From: Bacillus hominis
GTDB lineage: Bacteria > Bacillota > Bacilli > Bacillales > Bacillaceae_G
Reading direction: 5' to 3'
Length of the DNA: 44,632 bases
Assembly: GCF_018332515.1 (NCBI RefSeq)
Contig: NZ_BOQD01000010.1
Coordinates: 1 to 44,632 of the forward strand
The translations under genes and the position numbers were made by a program. The notes under the pieces are model-generated. The model worked only from the letters and a program-made list of their open reading frames with translations, was not told the DNA's origin and did not search any database. The stretch's first letter is position 1, and each line of letters opens with the position of its first letter. Shown here piece by piece: positions 24,356 to 33,237 of this stretch.

Positions 24356-25573
24356 ATGAAAAAATTTCAAAACCTCACTTTAATAATGGGGTTTCTTACA
24401 GTTATTTTTGGAGTGGGTATTTGGACAGCAAAAGTTATCCTTATAGATAAAAAGACATTTTCTGAATTTGAGAACAGAAACTTAGCAATTAAACCTGCTG
24501 TAAATGCTTCCACTATAAAAACTGGAGAATTATTTAAAGGTATCGAAACACATTTTACAGATCATATTGGACCTAGAGATTTCTTTCTTGAAAGTTATAT
24601 AAAGTTCCAACTGTCTATGAATCGAACATTCGTAAACAACATTCATGTTACAAATGATCAATTTATTTTTAATAGACCTAATATGGAAAATCATTTAAAC
24701 GATGTTGATGCCGGGGTTCATGAATTAAACACTTTGAAAAAAGATTTTCCACAAACAGAATTTTATTTTTCTCTAGTTCCTAGTAAGCAAACAGCTTTAC
24801 AATATAAGCTTCCATCTTATCTAAATCTTGGGTACGAACAAATACTTAGAGATCACCTTGCTGAGAAATTGGTAGAAACGCAATTCCCTATTATTGATGT
24901 ATTACCCATGTTTAAAGAAAGATTTACTAACAAAGAACTAGAACGAATGTATTTAACTACAGACCATCATTGGAATATGGAAGGTGCCTTTTATGCGTAT
25001 GAGGATACGATGAATTTTATTAATTCTCATTCAAACAAATATAAAGGACAACCAATAAATAAAGACGACTACACCATTAACTGGGAAAAACCGAAAGGAA
25101 AGTTTGTTGGTAGCTGGAATAATCAATTGTACCGCTTAATTGATACTTCATCTGTACAAATTCCATATGTCCACTATAATTCCGGTGAATCTTGGGACGA
25201 CTACACGGTTTACTATGGCGCCATTAAAGATGATACCGCTAAGGAATCTATGGCTCAGTTTTACGGAAAAGAAAAAGATATTCCTGCCCCTGGATATGCT
25301 AGTGTTTATCAGACTGATTTCCCTGAAATAAACATCATTAATGAAAAGGCAGACAACGATTTACACATCGTTATCTTAAAAGATTCGTATGCTGATGCTA
25401 CATATCCTTTATTTGCACGTAATTTTGCTAAAACAACTTTTATTGATCCTCGTTACACTCAAGGAAAAAGTGTGAAGCAGCAAATAGAAGAACAAAATGC
25501 AGATATTGTATTGTTTATATACAATGACACCAACGTTTATGGTGACATGTATAAATTTCAAAATGTAAAATAA
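24356..25573 (+). CDS. AlgX/PatB-like SGNH O-acetyltransferase
   Basis: A 405-aa protein with one N-terminal TM anchor (about residues 8-30) and an extracellular SGNH hydrolase-like domain that would take acetyl groups from the MBOAT partner and put them on a surface polysaccharide. The likely catalytic set is visible: Asp203 and His205 in TTDHHWNMEG and Ser344 in ILKDSYADATYPLF, in the circularly permuted order used by AlgJ/AlgX. The ATG follows AAAGGAGG by 6 nt and the gene is 12 bp after the MBOAT gene, so they are translationally close partners. By analogy with PatB1 of B. cereus the acceptor is probably the secondary cell wall polysaccharide. Confidence 0.88.
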   Translation: MKKFQNLTLIMGFLTVIFGVGIWTAKVILIDKKTFSEFENRNLAIKPAVNASTIKTGELFKGIETHFTDHIGPRDFFLESYIKFQLSMNRTFVNNIHVTNDQFIFNRPNMENHLNDVDAGVHELNTLKKDFPQTEFYFSLVPSKQTALQYKLPSYLNLGYEQILRDHLAEKLVETQFPIIDVLPMFKERFTNKELERMYLTTDHHWNMEGAFYAYEDTMNFINSHSNKYKGQPINKDDYTINWEKPKGKFVGSWNNQLYRLIDTSSVQIPYVHYNSGESWDDYTVYYGAIKDDTAKESMAQFYGKEKDIPAPGYASVYQTDFPEINIINEKADNDLHIVILKDSYADATYPLFARNFAKTTFIDPRYTQGKSVKQQIEEQNADIVLFIYNDTNVYGDMYKFQNVK

Positions 25574-25586
25574 AAACTTATTTTAA

Positions 25587-25624
25587 ACTGTAAATAGTGG
25601 GATTAGAATCCCACTGTTTACAGT
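25587..25624. terminator. Bidirectional terminator between patB-like and yerO-like genes
   Basis: A 17-18 bp stem (25587-25604 with 25607-25624) with one internal mismatch lies between two convergent genes, 13 bp after the first stop and directly next to the second. Confidence 0.82.
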
Positions 25625-25625
25625 C

Positions 25626-26495
25626 TCAATTTATATAGTAATATCGGGCTAACCTTAATCTAAAATCATTCAAATCATTATACGCTTCCAAATTCGCTAA
25701 CATCCCTCGAATAACTGGAATCCTCGGATTTTGAACTCTCATTTCAGATTCTAAAACATCTAAAGTGACTAAAACCTCATCATTTTCCAGTTGGTCTGCT
25801 AATGTTCGTTTTAATATAATAATTTCATTTAAAAAATGCTCTTTCACCTGTTCTTTAATAAGCTCTGAGCTACAAAAAAACTCCCCCATCTTTTCTTCAT
25901 TTAAAACAGGCTCCTCCGAAGACTCTAGAAGCCCTTCTACTAAATCGTCTACTCTTTTTAAAATAAATGAAGCAACATGAGAGAAATTAATTTCCGGTTC
26001 ATTTAAAATAATTAATTGTAAATAACCGTGGCATATCCCTTCCACCATAATTACCAAATCTAATAAATATGGGCTGACCTTTTCACCATAAATAGACAGT
26101 AGGCTATTCCGATAAAATGCATGAGATTCTAACTTCATCCGCACCATAAACTCTTCTACTTCTTTATTAAATGGAATGGCATTTTCTCTTGCATGCATAA
26201 TAATAAATTCTTTATGTTTTTGCACATCAGTAAACTGAAAATATAATTGTTTTTCAAATTTTTCACGTGGTAATAACGACTCTTTTTCAATATCCAGCAT
26301 TTTCTTTTGGATTTTGTCATAATAATATCGAAGTGTCGCTAATAAAAGCTCATCTTTCGATTTAAAATACAAATAAAAAGCCCCTTTTGATATACCACAG
26401 GCTGTGACGATTTCCTGTACTGACGTTGCGTTTACACCCTTAGTCGCAAATAACTTCATAGCCATCTCTATAATTAAGCGCTCTTTTTCTTTCAT
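25626..26495 (-). CDS. yerO: TetR/AcrR family repressor (YerO-like)
   Basis: A 289-aa transcriptional regulator. The N-terminal 50 residues form the TetR helix-turn-helix (KGVNATSVQEIVTACGISKGAFYLYFKSKDEL). The ligand domain is unusually long for TetR, where about 200 residues is typical; B. subtilis YerO, as I remember it, is similarly long. The ATG follows AGGAGAG by 5 nt. It is divergent from the RND pump gene swrC, whose promoter carries two TGACCA-type half-palindrome operators, so it most likely represses the pump and is relieved by an amphipathic ligand. The intergenic gap is 305 bp, and the operators lie close to swrC, so autoregulation is less certain. Confidence 0.85.
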   Translation of the reverse strand: MKEKERLIIEMAMKLFATKGVNATSVQEIVTACGISKGAFYLYFKSKDELLLATLRYYYDKIQKKMLDIEKESLLPREKFEKQLYFQFTDVQKHKEFIIMHARENAIPFNKEVEEFMVRMKLESHAFYRNSLLSIYGEKVSPYLLDLVIMVEGICHGYLQLIILNEPEINFSHVASFILKRVDDLVEGLLESSEEPVLNEEKMGEFFCSSELIKEQVKEHFLNEIIILKRTLADQLENDEVLVTLDVLESEMRVQNPRIPVIRGMLANLEAYNDLNDFRLRLARYYYIN

Positions 26496-26721
26496 ATCTT
26501 CTCTCCTAAACTTAATTTCGCATCTTATGTAAATTAAAATTCAATTTAATCTTATATTAGCAAGTAGCAAAACCCCTATCCAAAAATTCAGCGGGACAAA
26601 ATAGGTATTTGTGGGCCTACTATCTATATAGAATCTCGATTAATAAAAGATAATGCTTCAGTAAGGAATAGTAAAAAATCTCGTTCCTCACAGTTTCACT
26701 TTATTATACCATCTCTTTTCA

Positions 26722-26751
26722 TTGACGATTGACCAATCAGTCAGTTATATT
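26722..26751 (+). promoter_or_regulatory. swrC promoter
   Basis: TTGACG (26722-26727) and TATATT (26746-26751) are spaced 18 bp. Operator 1 lies inside the spacer. The start codon is 50 bp downstream. Confidence 0.55.
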
Positions 26752-26776
26752 ATGTATTAGACTGACCAGTTGGTCA
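26730..26776. promoter_or_regulatory. Paired TetR-type operators at swrC
   Basis: TGACCAGTTGGTCA (26763-26776) is a near-perfect palindrome (TGACCA-2-TGGTCA). TGACCAATCAGTCA (26730-26743) is a weaker copy 33 bp upstream, about three helical turns. Both overlap the swrC promoter and its start region. The regulator is presumably the divergent YerO-like protein. Confidence 0.75.
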
Positions 26777-26800
26777 ATACAATAAAAAAGGAGCGCAAAC

Positions 26801-29800
26801 ATGAACAAACTCATCAATTTCTCGTTAAAAAATAAGTTCGCAGTTTGGCTACTAACCATTATTGTTACCATTGCAGGCATTTATTCTGGGATGAATATGA
26901 AGTTAGAAACAATTCCTGATATTACAACGCCTATTGTAACAGTAACTACGGTTTATCCTGGTGCTACACCAGAAGAAGTCGCTGATAAAATTTCAAAACC
27001 AATGGAAGAGCAACTCCAAAATTTAAGCGGTGTAAACGTTGTTAGTTCATCATCTTATCAAAACGCATCTTCTATTCAGGTGGAATATGATTTTGATAAA
27101 AATATGGAAAAAGCCGAAACGGAAATTAAAGAAGCGCTCGCAAACGTGAAACTGCCAGAAGGTGTGAAAGACCCGAAAGTCTCACGAGTAAACTTTAATG
27201 CCTTTCCTGTTATTTCATTAAGCGTAGCGAGTAAAAATGAATCTTTAGCTGCCTTAACAGAAAATGTAGAAAAAAATGTTATTCCTGGATTAAAAGGACT
27301 TGATGGTGTCGCATCTGTTCAAATCGCAGGTCAACAAGTAGACGAAGTACAGCTTGTCTTCAAAAAAGATAAGATGAAAGAATTAGGTTTAAGTGAAGAT
27401 ACCGTAAAAAATATTATTAAAGGTTCGGACGTATCGTTACCACTTGGCTTGTATACATTTAAAGATACGGAAAAATCAGTGGTTGTAGATGGTAACATTA
27501 CAACAATTAAAGCATTAAAAGAATTAAAAATTCCAGCTATCCCTTCATCACCGAATGGTCAAGGTAATCAAAACGCTGGTGCTGGAGCACAAACACCACA
27601 GATGAATCCAGCCGCTATGAACGGCATACCAACGGTTACATTAGAAGACATTGCTGATATTAAAGAAGTCGGAAAAGCAGAGTCCATTTCTCGAACAAAT
27701 GGAAAAGAAGCAATCGGAATTCAAATTGTGAAGGCTGCTGATGCGAATACAGTTGATGTTGTAAATGCAGTTAAAGATAAAGTAAAAGACCTTGAGAAAA
27801 AATATAAAGACTTAGAGATTATTTCAACATTCGATCAAGGTGCGCCTATTGAAAAATCAGTCGAAACAATGCTTAGCAAAGCTATTTTCGGTGCTATCTT
27901 TGCGATTGTTATTATTATGTTGTTCCTGCGAAACATTCGAACAACGCTAATCTCTGTCGTTTCTATACCACTTTCTTTATTAATTGCAGTTTTAGTAATA
28001 AAACAAATGGATATTACGCTTAACATTATGACACTTGGAGCAATGACAGTCGCTATCGGACGTGTCGTCGATGACTCCATTGTTGTTATTGAAAATATTT
28101 ATCGACGTATGTCGTTATCAGAAGAAAAACTACGCGGGAAAGATTTAATTCGTGAAGCTACGAAAGAAATGTTTATCCCAATTATGTCTTCTACAATTGT
28201 AACAATCGCTGTATTTTTACCGCTTGGACTGGTAAAAGGTATGATTGGTGAAATGTTCTTACCATTCGCTTTAACTATTGTCTTTGCTTTATTAGCATCG
28301 TTACTAGTGGCTGTTACAATCGTACCAATGCTAGCTCACTCCTTATTCAAGAAAGAGAGCATGCGAGAAAAAGAGGTACATCATGAAGAAAAACCAAGTA
28401 AATTAGCAAACGGTTATAAACGTATACTTGAATGGGCTTTAAATCACAAAATTATTACATCAAGTATCGCTATTCTTCTATTAGTAGGTAGCCTTGCACT
28501 TGTACCAATTATCGGTGTCAGCTTCTTACCATCTGAAGAAGAGAAAATGATTATTGCAACGTACAAACCTGAACCAGGTCAAACGTTAGAAGACGTCGAA
28601 AAAATTGCAACGAAAGCTGAGAAGCACTTCCAAGATAAAAAAGATGTAAAAACAATTCAGTTCTCATTAGGCGGAGAAAATCCAATGAGCCCTGGTCAAT
28701 CAAATCAAGCTATGTTCTTCGTTCAATATGATAACGATACGAAAAACTTTGAAAAAGAGAAAGAACAAGTTGTTAAAGATTTACAAAAGATGTCTGGAAA
28801 AGGCGAATGGAAAAACCAAGATTTCGGAGCAAGTGGCGGTAGTAACGAAATTAAGCTATACGTTTATGGAGATAGCTCTGAAGAAATCAAACCTGTCGTT
28901 AAAGACATTCAAAATATCATGAAGAAAAATAAAGACTTAAAAGATGTAGACTCTAGTATTGCGAAAACATATGCAGAATACACTTTAGTCGCAGATCAAG
29001 AAAAGTTAAGTAAAATGGGGCTAACTGCTGCTCAAATTGGAATGGGACTTTCTAATCAACATGATCGCCCTGTTCTCACAACAATTAAAAAAGACGGTAA
29101 AGATGTAAATGTATATGTAGAAACTGAAAAACAAAACTATGAAACGATCGATGACTTAACAAATCGTAAAATTACAACACCACTTGGCAATGAAATTGCA
29201 GTTAAAGATGTGATGACTGTAAAAGAAGGTGAAACTTCTAACACAGTAAAACATCGTGATGGCCGCGTTTATGCGGAAGTGAGTGCGAAATTAACATCGG
29301 ATGACGTTTCAAAGGCGTCTGCTGCCGTTCAAAAAGAAGTAGATAAAATGGATCTTCCTTCTGGTGTAGATGTTTCCATGGGCGGTGTTACAAAAGATAT
29401 TCAAGAATCATTTAAACAACTTGGCTTAGCGATGTTAGCTGCAATTGCCATTGTATACTTCGTTCTTGTCGTTACATTTGGCGGTGCCCTTGCACCATTT
29501 GCAATCTTATTCTCGCTACCATTCACAATCATTGGTGCACTTGTCGCCTTATTAATCTCTGGTGAAACATTAAGTGTATCTGCAATGATTGGTGCGCTTA
29601 TGTTAATCGGTATCGTTGTAACAAACGCAATCGTACTTGTCGATCGTGTTATCCATAAAGAAAATGAAGGTGTATCAACACGTGAAGCATTACTAGAAGC
29701 TGGTGCAACACGCCTGCGTCCTATTTTAATGACTGCAATTGCAACAATCGGGGCTCTTATCCCGCTTGCATTAGGATTTGAAGGTAGTGGCTTAATTTCT

Positions 29801-29917
29801 AAAGGACTTGGTGTAACCGTAATTGGTGGATTAACGAGTTCAACGTTATTAACACTTCTTATTGTTCCAATCGTTTATGAAGCACTAAGCAAATTCAAAA
29901 AGAAAAAAGTAAAATAA
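26801..29917 (+). CDS. swrC: RND efflux transporter (SwrC/YerP-like)
   Basis: A 1038-aa inner-membrane RND pump with the duplicated 6-TM plus large-loop structure. The TM4 proton-relay pair is kept (GRVVDDSIVVIENIYRR), and the N-terminus NFSLKNKFAVWLLT and VYPGATPEEVADKI are typical of the Gram-positive SwrC group, which exports surfactin-like lipopeptides, bile salts and other amphiphiles. Around residues 247-285 there is a Gly/Asn/Gln/Pro-rich low-complexity insertion. The ATG follows AAAGGAGCG. Expression is probably controlled by YerO through the upstream operators. No membrane-fusion partner is encoded here. Confidence 0.92.
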   Translation: MNKLINFSLKNKFAVWLLTIIVTIAGIYSGMNMKLETIPDITTPIVTVTTVYPGATPEEVADKISKPMEEQLQNLSGVNVVSSSSYQNASSIQVEYDFDKNMEKAETEIKEALANVKLPEGVKDPKVSRVNFNAFPVISLSVASKNESLAALTENVEKNVIPGLKGLDGVASVQIAGQQVDEVQLVFKKDKMKELGLSEDTVKNIIKGSDVSLPLGLYTFKDTEKSVVVDGNITTIKALKELKIPAIPSSPNGQGNQNAGAGAQTPQMNPAAMNGIPTVTLEDIADIKEVGKAESISRTNGKEAIGIQIVKAADANTVDVVNAVKDKVKDLEKKYKDLEIISTFDQGAPIEKSVETMLSKAIFGAIFAIVIIMLFLRNIRTTLISVVSIPLSLLIAVLVIKQMDITLNIMTLGAMTVAIGRVVDDSIVVIENIYRRMSLSEEKLRGKDLIREATKEMFIPIMSSTIVTIAVFLPLGLVKGMIGEMFLPFALTIVFALLASLLVAVTIVPMLAHSLFKKESMREKEVHHEEKPSKLANGYKRILEWALNHKIITSSIAILLLVGSLALVPIIGVSFLPSEEEKMIIATYKPEPGQTLEDVEKIATKAEKHFQDKKDVKTIQFSLGGENPMSPGQSNQAMFFVQYDNDTKNFEKEKEQVVKDLQKMSGKGEWKNQDFGASGGSNEIKLYVYGDSSEEIKPVVKDIQNIMKKNKDLKDVDSSIAKTYAEYTLVADQEKLSKMGLTAAQIGMGLSNQHDRPVLTTIKKDGKDVNVYVETEKQNYETIDDLTNRKITTPLGNEIAVKDVMTVKEGETSNTVKHRDGRVYAEVSAKLTSDDVSKASAAVQKEVDKMDLPSGVDVSMGGVTKDIQESFKQLGLAMLAAIAIVYFVLVVTFGGALAPFAILFSLPFTIIGALVALLISGETLSVSAMIGALMLIGIVVTNAIVLVDRVIHKENEGVSTREALLEAGATRLRPILMTAIATIGALIPLALGFEGSGLISKGLGVTVIGGLTSSTLLTLLIVPIVYEALSKFKKKKVK

Positions 29918-29921
29918 AAAG

Positions 29922-29953
29922 AAATAACCTCGCTAACTGCGAGGTTATTTTTT
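29922..29953. terminator. Shared terminator of swrC and msrAB
   Basis: AAATAACCTCGC (29922-29933) and GCGAGGTTATTT (29939-29950) form a 12-bp stem followed by TTTT on the plus strand and A/T-rich sequence on the other. The end overlaps the msrAB stop. Confidence 0.9.
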
Positions 29954-30910
29954 ATCTCCAAACAAGATTAGGAAATCACTATATCCTTCTTTCTCTAGCT
30001 CCTCTTTTGGGATAAATCGAAGAGCTGCTGAATTTATACAATAACGAAGTCCATTTGGTCCTGGACCGTCTGGAAACACATGCCCAAGATGTGAGTCTCC
30101 TTCTTTACTTCTCACTTCCGTACGCGTCATATTATGACTAACATCCATTTTTTCTTTCACGCTAGCTGACATAACCGGTTTCGTAAAACTCGGCCATCCA
30201 CATCCACTATCAAATTTATCTAAAGAAGTAAATAACGGTTCCCCTGAAACAATGTCTACATAAAGACCTTCCTCTTGATAGTTCCAATACTCATTTCGAA
30301 ATGGTGGTTCTGTACCATTTTCCTGCGTTACATAAAACTGCATCTCGTTTAATTTTTCTTTTAAATGGGCATTATTCTTTGGCCAATGCTGTTTAATAAA
30401 AGCATCTCGCCCTGATCCTTTACGGTATAACTCATAGCGGAATGTGTTTTTCTTATGATAGCCTTGATGATATTCTTCAGCCAGATAAAACGTAGTAGCT
30501 GGCAATATTTTTGTAGCAATCGGCTTCGAAAAATGCCCACTCTTCTCAAGCTCTTCTTTTGAAATCTCTGCCTTTTTATGTTGTTCTTCATTATGATAAA
30601 AAATCACCGTTTCATAAGACTGTCCACGGTCGTGGAATTGCCCCCCCATATCAGTCGGGTCAATTTGTCTCCAATATATATTTAACAACTCTTCATACGG
30701 CATTTTATTTGCATCGAATGTAATTTGTACTGCCTCATAATGTCCCGTTGTTTCCGAGCACACTTCTTTATACGTTGGATTCTCTTTATGGCCACCTGTA
30801 TAGCCTGAAACAACTTGTATAATCCCTTCCATCTCTTCAAATGGCGAAACCATGCACCAGAAACATCCTCCAGCAAATGTAGCTAATTCTATCTTTTCAT
30901 TTACAGCCAT
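29945..30910 (-). CDS. msrAB: Bifunctional methionine sulfoxide reductase MsrA-MsrB
   Basis: A 321-aa fusion that repairs both S- and R-methionine sulfoxide. MsrA (about 8-160) has the catalytic GGCFWC motif (Cys16). MsrB (about 175-310) has [18 protein letters not shown] and the catalytic [11 protein letters not shown] (Cys291). The zinc-binding CxxC pairs of some MsrB proteins are not seen. There is no signal peptide, so it acts in the cytoplasm. The ATG is 5 nt after AGGGGTG. It is convergent with swrC and forms its own unit. The MsrA-MsrB order matches other Firmicute fusions. Confidence 0.95.
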   Translation of the reverse strand: MAVNEKIELATFAGGCFWCMVSPFEEMEGIIQVVSGYTGGHKENPTYKEVCSETTGHYEAVQITFDANKMPYEELLNIYWRQIDPTDMGGQFHDRGQSYETVIFYHNEEQHKKAEISKEELEKSGHFSKPIATKILPATTFYLAEEYHQGYHKKNTFRYELYRKGSGRDAFIKQHWPKNNAHLKEKLNEMQFYVTQENGTEPPFRNEYWNYQEEGLYVDIVSGEPLFTSLDKFDSGCGWPSFTKPVMSASVKEKMDVSHNMTRTEVRSKEGDSHLGHVFPDGPGPNGLRYCINSAALRFIPKEELEKEGYSDFLILFGDKK

Positions 30911-30967
30911 TATTTCACCCCTATTCTATATTCTCCTTACAGTATGGCATAAGAAACACCATGTTAT

Positions 30968-31003
30968 AAAAGAAAAAGCATCGAATATCGATGCTTTTTC
31001 TTT
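30968..31003 (-). terminator. Terminator of the AI-2E family gene
   Basis: A long stem (GCATCGA/TCGATGC core with A/T-rich extension) with a 3-nt loop, followed by T-rich sequence on the minus strand. It is 3 bp after the leftward gene. Confidence 0.9.
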
Positions 31004-31006
31004 ACT

Positions 31007-32041
31007 CTATTGTTTTCCAACATCCTGATCCATTTCATCACTTGTCACATCTAAAACATCTAATAAGAATATGAAGATTGGAATACCGATAATTAGTCCC
31101 CATACACCTAAAAAGTGTTCAGAGAAAATTAGTATCATAAACGTGTAGAAGATCGGTAAATTTGTTTTTTGTGACATGAATTTCGGGTTTAACACATAGC
31201 TTTCGAGCGCATGGATTACTGTTACGATAACTACAATATAAACGACATACATAATACCGCCGATATTGTAAGCAATCATACAAAGCGGGAATAACGAAAT
31301 AATAACACCTGCGACTGGAATTAAACCAAGCAAGAAAATCATTAACGCTAAACCTAGTAATTGCGGGAATCCTAATATCCATAATGCAATAACAGATAAA
31401 ACACAGTTAACAATTGCAATTAAAAATTGTGCTTCGATTACTTTTCCGAATGAACGTGCAAATTTCTTTCCAAAATACTCAATTTCAGTATAGAAAATGG
31501 CAAGCCTGCTTTCTTTAAACTTCGCAGTAAAAGCAACGATACGCCCTTTTTCAAGTAAGAAAAATAAGCTTAAAATTACAGAAAGTAAAACTTGAAGGCC
31601 AAATTTCCCAACATTCGTAATGGATTTATACAAAATGTCTACGCCTTGCCCTACATATTTAGAAAGTTCCATATGATTAACAGCATTAACTGCATACTTA
31701 ATTAATTCACTATCAGGTGGATTTCTTAAAAATACATTGAATTGATAAATCAATTGTGAAATTTGTATTGTTAATACCGGTAAATATTTAAATAGCGTAA
31801 TGGCAATTCCCGCCACTAACATTACATATAAAAGCGCTATAATAATTTTCCGATTAATTGGCATAAAATGATCTAATTTACGAGAAATAAACTTTTGGAA
31901 TCGATCCATTAAATACGTCAACATAAACGTAATTAAAATTAAATTTAGCATACTTTGCATCCCATACAATATGAGAGCAAGTAATACTAATACGATTAAC
32001 CTCTGAAATCCTTTGCTTTGAAACAGGTTTTTTATTTGCAT
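31007..32041 (-). CDS. AI-2E family transporter (TqsA/YueF-like)
   Basis: A 344-aa membrane protein with about 8 TM segments of the AI-2E transporter family (PF01594). The family's conserved C-terminal half is clear: PQLLGLALMIFLLGLIPVAG, the HALESYVLNPKFMSQKTNLP loop, and a final helix that ends in a charged tail. Family members have been linked to autoinducer-2 export and to Na+/H+ exchange; substrate is unknown here. The only upstream purine-rich site (AGGAGAG) is 14 nt from the ATG, a long spacing, so the start is only moderately certain. It is a single-gene unit between terminators. Confidence 0.85.
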   Translation of the reverse strand: MQIKNLFQSKGFQRLIVLVLLALILYGMQSMLNLILITFMLTYLMDRFQKFISRKLDHFMPINRKIIIALLYVMLVAGIAITLFKYLPVLTIQISQLIYQFNVFLRNPPDSELIKYAVNAVNHMELSKYVGQGVDILYKSITNVGKFGLQVLLSVILSLFFLLEKGRIVAFTAKFKESRLAIFYTEIEYFGKKFARSFGKVIEAQFLIAIVNCVLSVIALWILGFPQLLGLALMIFLLGLIPVAGVIISLFPLCMIAYNIGGIMYVVYIVVIVTVIHALESYVLNPKFMSQKTNLPIFYTFMILIFSEHFLGVWGLIIGIPIFIFLLDVLDVTSDEMDQDVGKQ

Positions 32042-32508
32042 AATCGGCGAGTACTCTCTCCTGTCCTATAAAGTAAAACGTTAATAAGTAGATTTCTCTC
32101 TATTTTCTACCTATAATTTATTCATTCATATGAAGATGAGCTATCATATAATTCCTAAAACCATACAGTAGCTTACTTCTTATTTTACAATACAATGACC
32201 TAATTCAAAACGTATTCTACACAGTATTAATGAAGATTTAAAGAAACTTACATTTTGCTAACAATAGGTCTTACCACTACTGTAACATAAAAAGCAAGCT
32301 ATCAGTAGAAATCCGTCCTACAAATAGCTTGCTTTTATATTTTTTTAAGTAAGTTTTATCCCGCATTAACGGGCGGTAAGACCCCTACCTCAAAATTCGG
32401 CGAATACGAGGTAGTTAGGTGGGAGATAACTGCTCGTAAAAGTCCGATTGGTGAAGGCCAATAATCATTTTGGGATGGACACTTCCCAATGATTAAAGTT
32501 TCACCTTA
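32042..32508. other. Intergenic region with lrgAB terminator and bcr1 copy
   Basis: A 467-bp gap after lrgB. It holds the lrgAB terminator (32290-32336), the second full bcr1-type repeat, and the upstream region of the AI-2E gene (32042-32289), in which no further element was recognised. Confidence 0.6.
32290..32336 (-). terminator. Terminator of lrgAB
   Basis: AAAAGCAAGCTAT (32290-32302) and ATAGCTTGCTTTT (32324-32336) form a perfect 13-bp stem with a small inner GTAG/CTAC stem in the loop. It lies 170 bp beyond the lrgB stop, separated from it by the bcr1 element. Confidence 0.8.
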
Positions 32509-32509
32509 T
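32355..32509 (+). repeat. bcr1-type repeat, full-length copy 2
   Basis: A 155-bp element bounded by TTTAT (32355-32359) and CTTAT (32505-32509). It starts CCCGCATTAACGGGC, has CTCAAAATTCGGCGAA inside, and ends GATTAAAGTTTCAC, like the copy at 5820-5977. Its end touches the lrgB stop codon. Confidence 0.88.
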
Positions 32510-33201
32510 TATCCGATAAACGGCATAAACATTGGGATAACCACCACTGTTACGACACCAACTACTGTCACAGCGATACTTGCCATAGCTGCTTCTACTT
32601 CACCCATTTCGATTCCTACTGCAACCCCTAATGCATGACCCGCTGTTCCAAGTGCTAAACCTTTTGCAATTGGATGTTTCACTCTAAATGTTTTTAAGAA
32701 TAATGCTCCTAATGCGTATACAATAACTGCGTTAAAGATAACTGCAAATGATGTAATTGCTGGAATACCACCAATGCTTTCAGAAATTGGTAATGCGATG
32801 GCTGTTGTTGCTGCCTGCGGTAACATTGAGTTCATTACTGCTGTATCTAAACCAATCGCTTTTGCGACAATGAACACAACAATCACTGAACAAATAGATC
32901 CAATCACGATAGCTGATAAAATTTGCCACCAATATTTTTTTAACTTATCAACTTGTTTATATAATGGAATTGCAAAGGCAATTGTTGCTGGCTCTAAGAA
33001 GAAACTAATCATCTTCCCACCAGTATTATATTCTTCAAAAGTAAAGTTACCTACCTTTAAAAATACAATCCCTAATACCATTGCTACGAATAGTGGTGTA
33101 AATAAGAAGAATCCTTTTGAGTGTTTGAATAAAAACGTTCCGATTCCGTATGCAATTAATGAAACGACGATTCCGAAATATGGAGTCATTGTGCTTGTCA
33201 T
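32509..33201 (-). CDS. lrgB: LrgB family membrane protein
   Basis: A 230-aa polytopic protein of the LrgB/CidB/PftB family. LrgAB was first described as an antiholin-like system that controls murein hydrolases; the B. subtilis pair (PftAB, formerly YsbAB) imports pyruvate. Typical stretches: [37 protein letters not shown] and [12 protein letters not shown]. The ATG at 33201 is 8 nt after AGGAGG; another ATG at 33207 lies only 2 nt after it and is unlikely. It follows lrgA by 36 bp as an operon partner. A bcr1 element lies directly downstream. Confidence 0.92.
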   Translation of the reverse strand: MTSTMTPYFGIVVSLIAYGIGTFLFKHSKGFFLFTPLFVAMVLGIVFLKVGNFTFEEYNTGGKMISFFLEPATIAFAIPLYKQVDKLKKYWWQILSAIVIGSICSVIVVFIVAKAIGLDTAVMNSMLPQAATTAIALPISESIGGIPAITSFAVIFNAVIVYALGALFLKTFRVKHPIAKGLALGTAGHALGVAVGIEMGEVEAAMASIAVTVVGVVTVVVIPMFMPFIG

Positions 33202-33237
33202 GTTCATTACCTCCTAGCCATGTATGTTCTAAAATAG

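Noticed and set aside
22949-25573. Reading the MBOAT/SGNH pair as the dlt D-alanylation system
   Set aside because: There is no dltA or dltC gene nearby, and the partner has the AlgX/PatB-type DHH and KDS motifs rather than a DltD layout.
26577-26712. Possible highly diverged bcr1 copy upstream of swrC
   Set aside because: It has an AAAATTCAGCGGG-like block and a TTTCACTTTAT end, but the interior does not align with the other copies well enough to claim the family.
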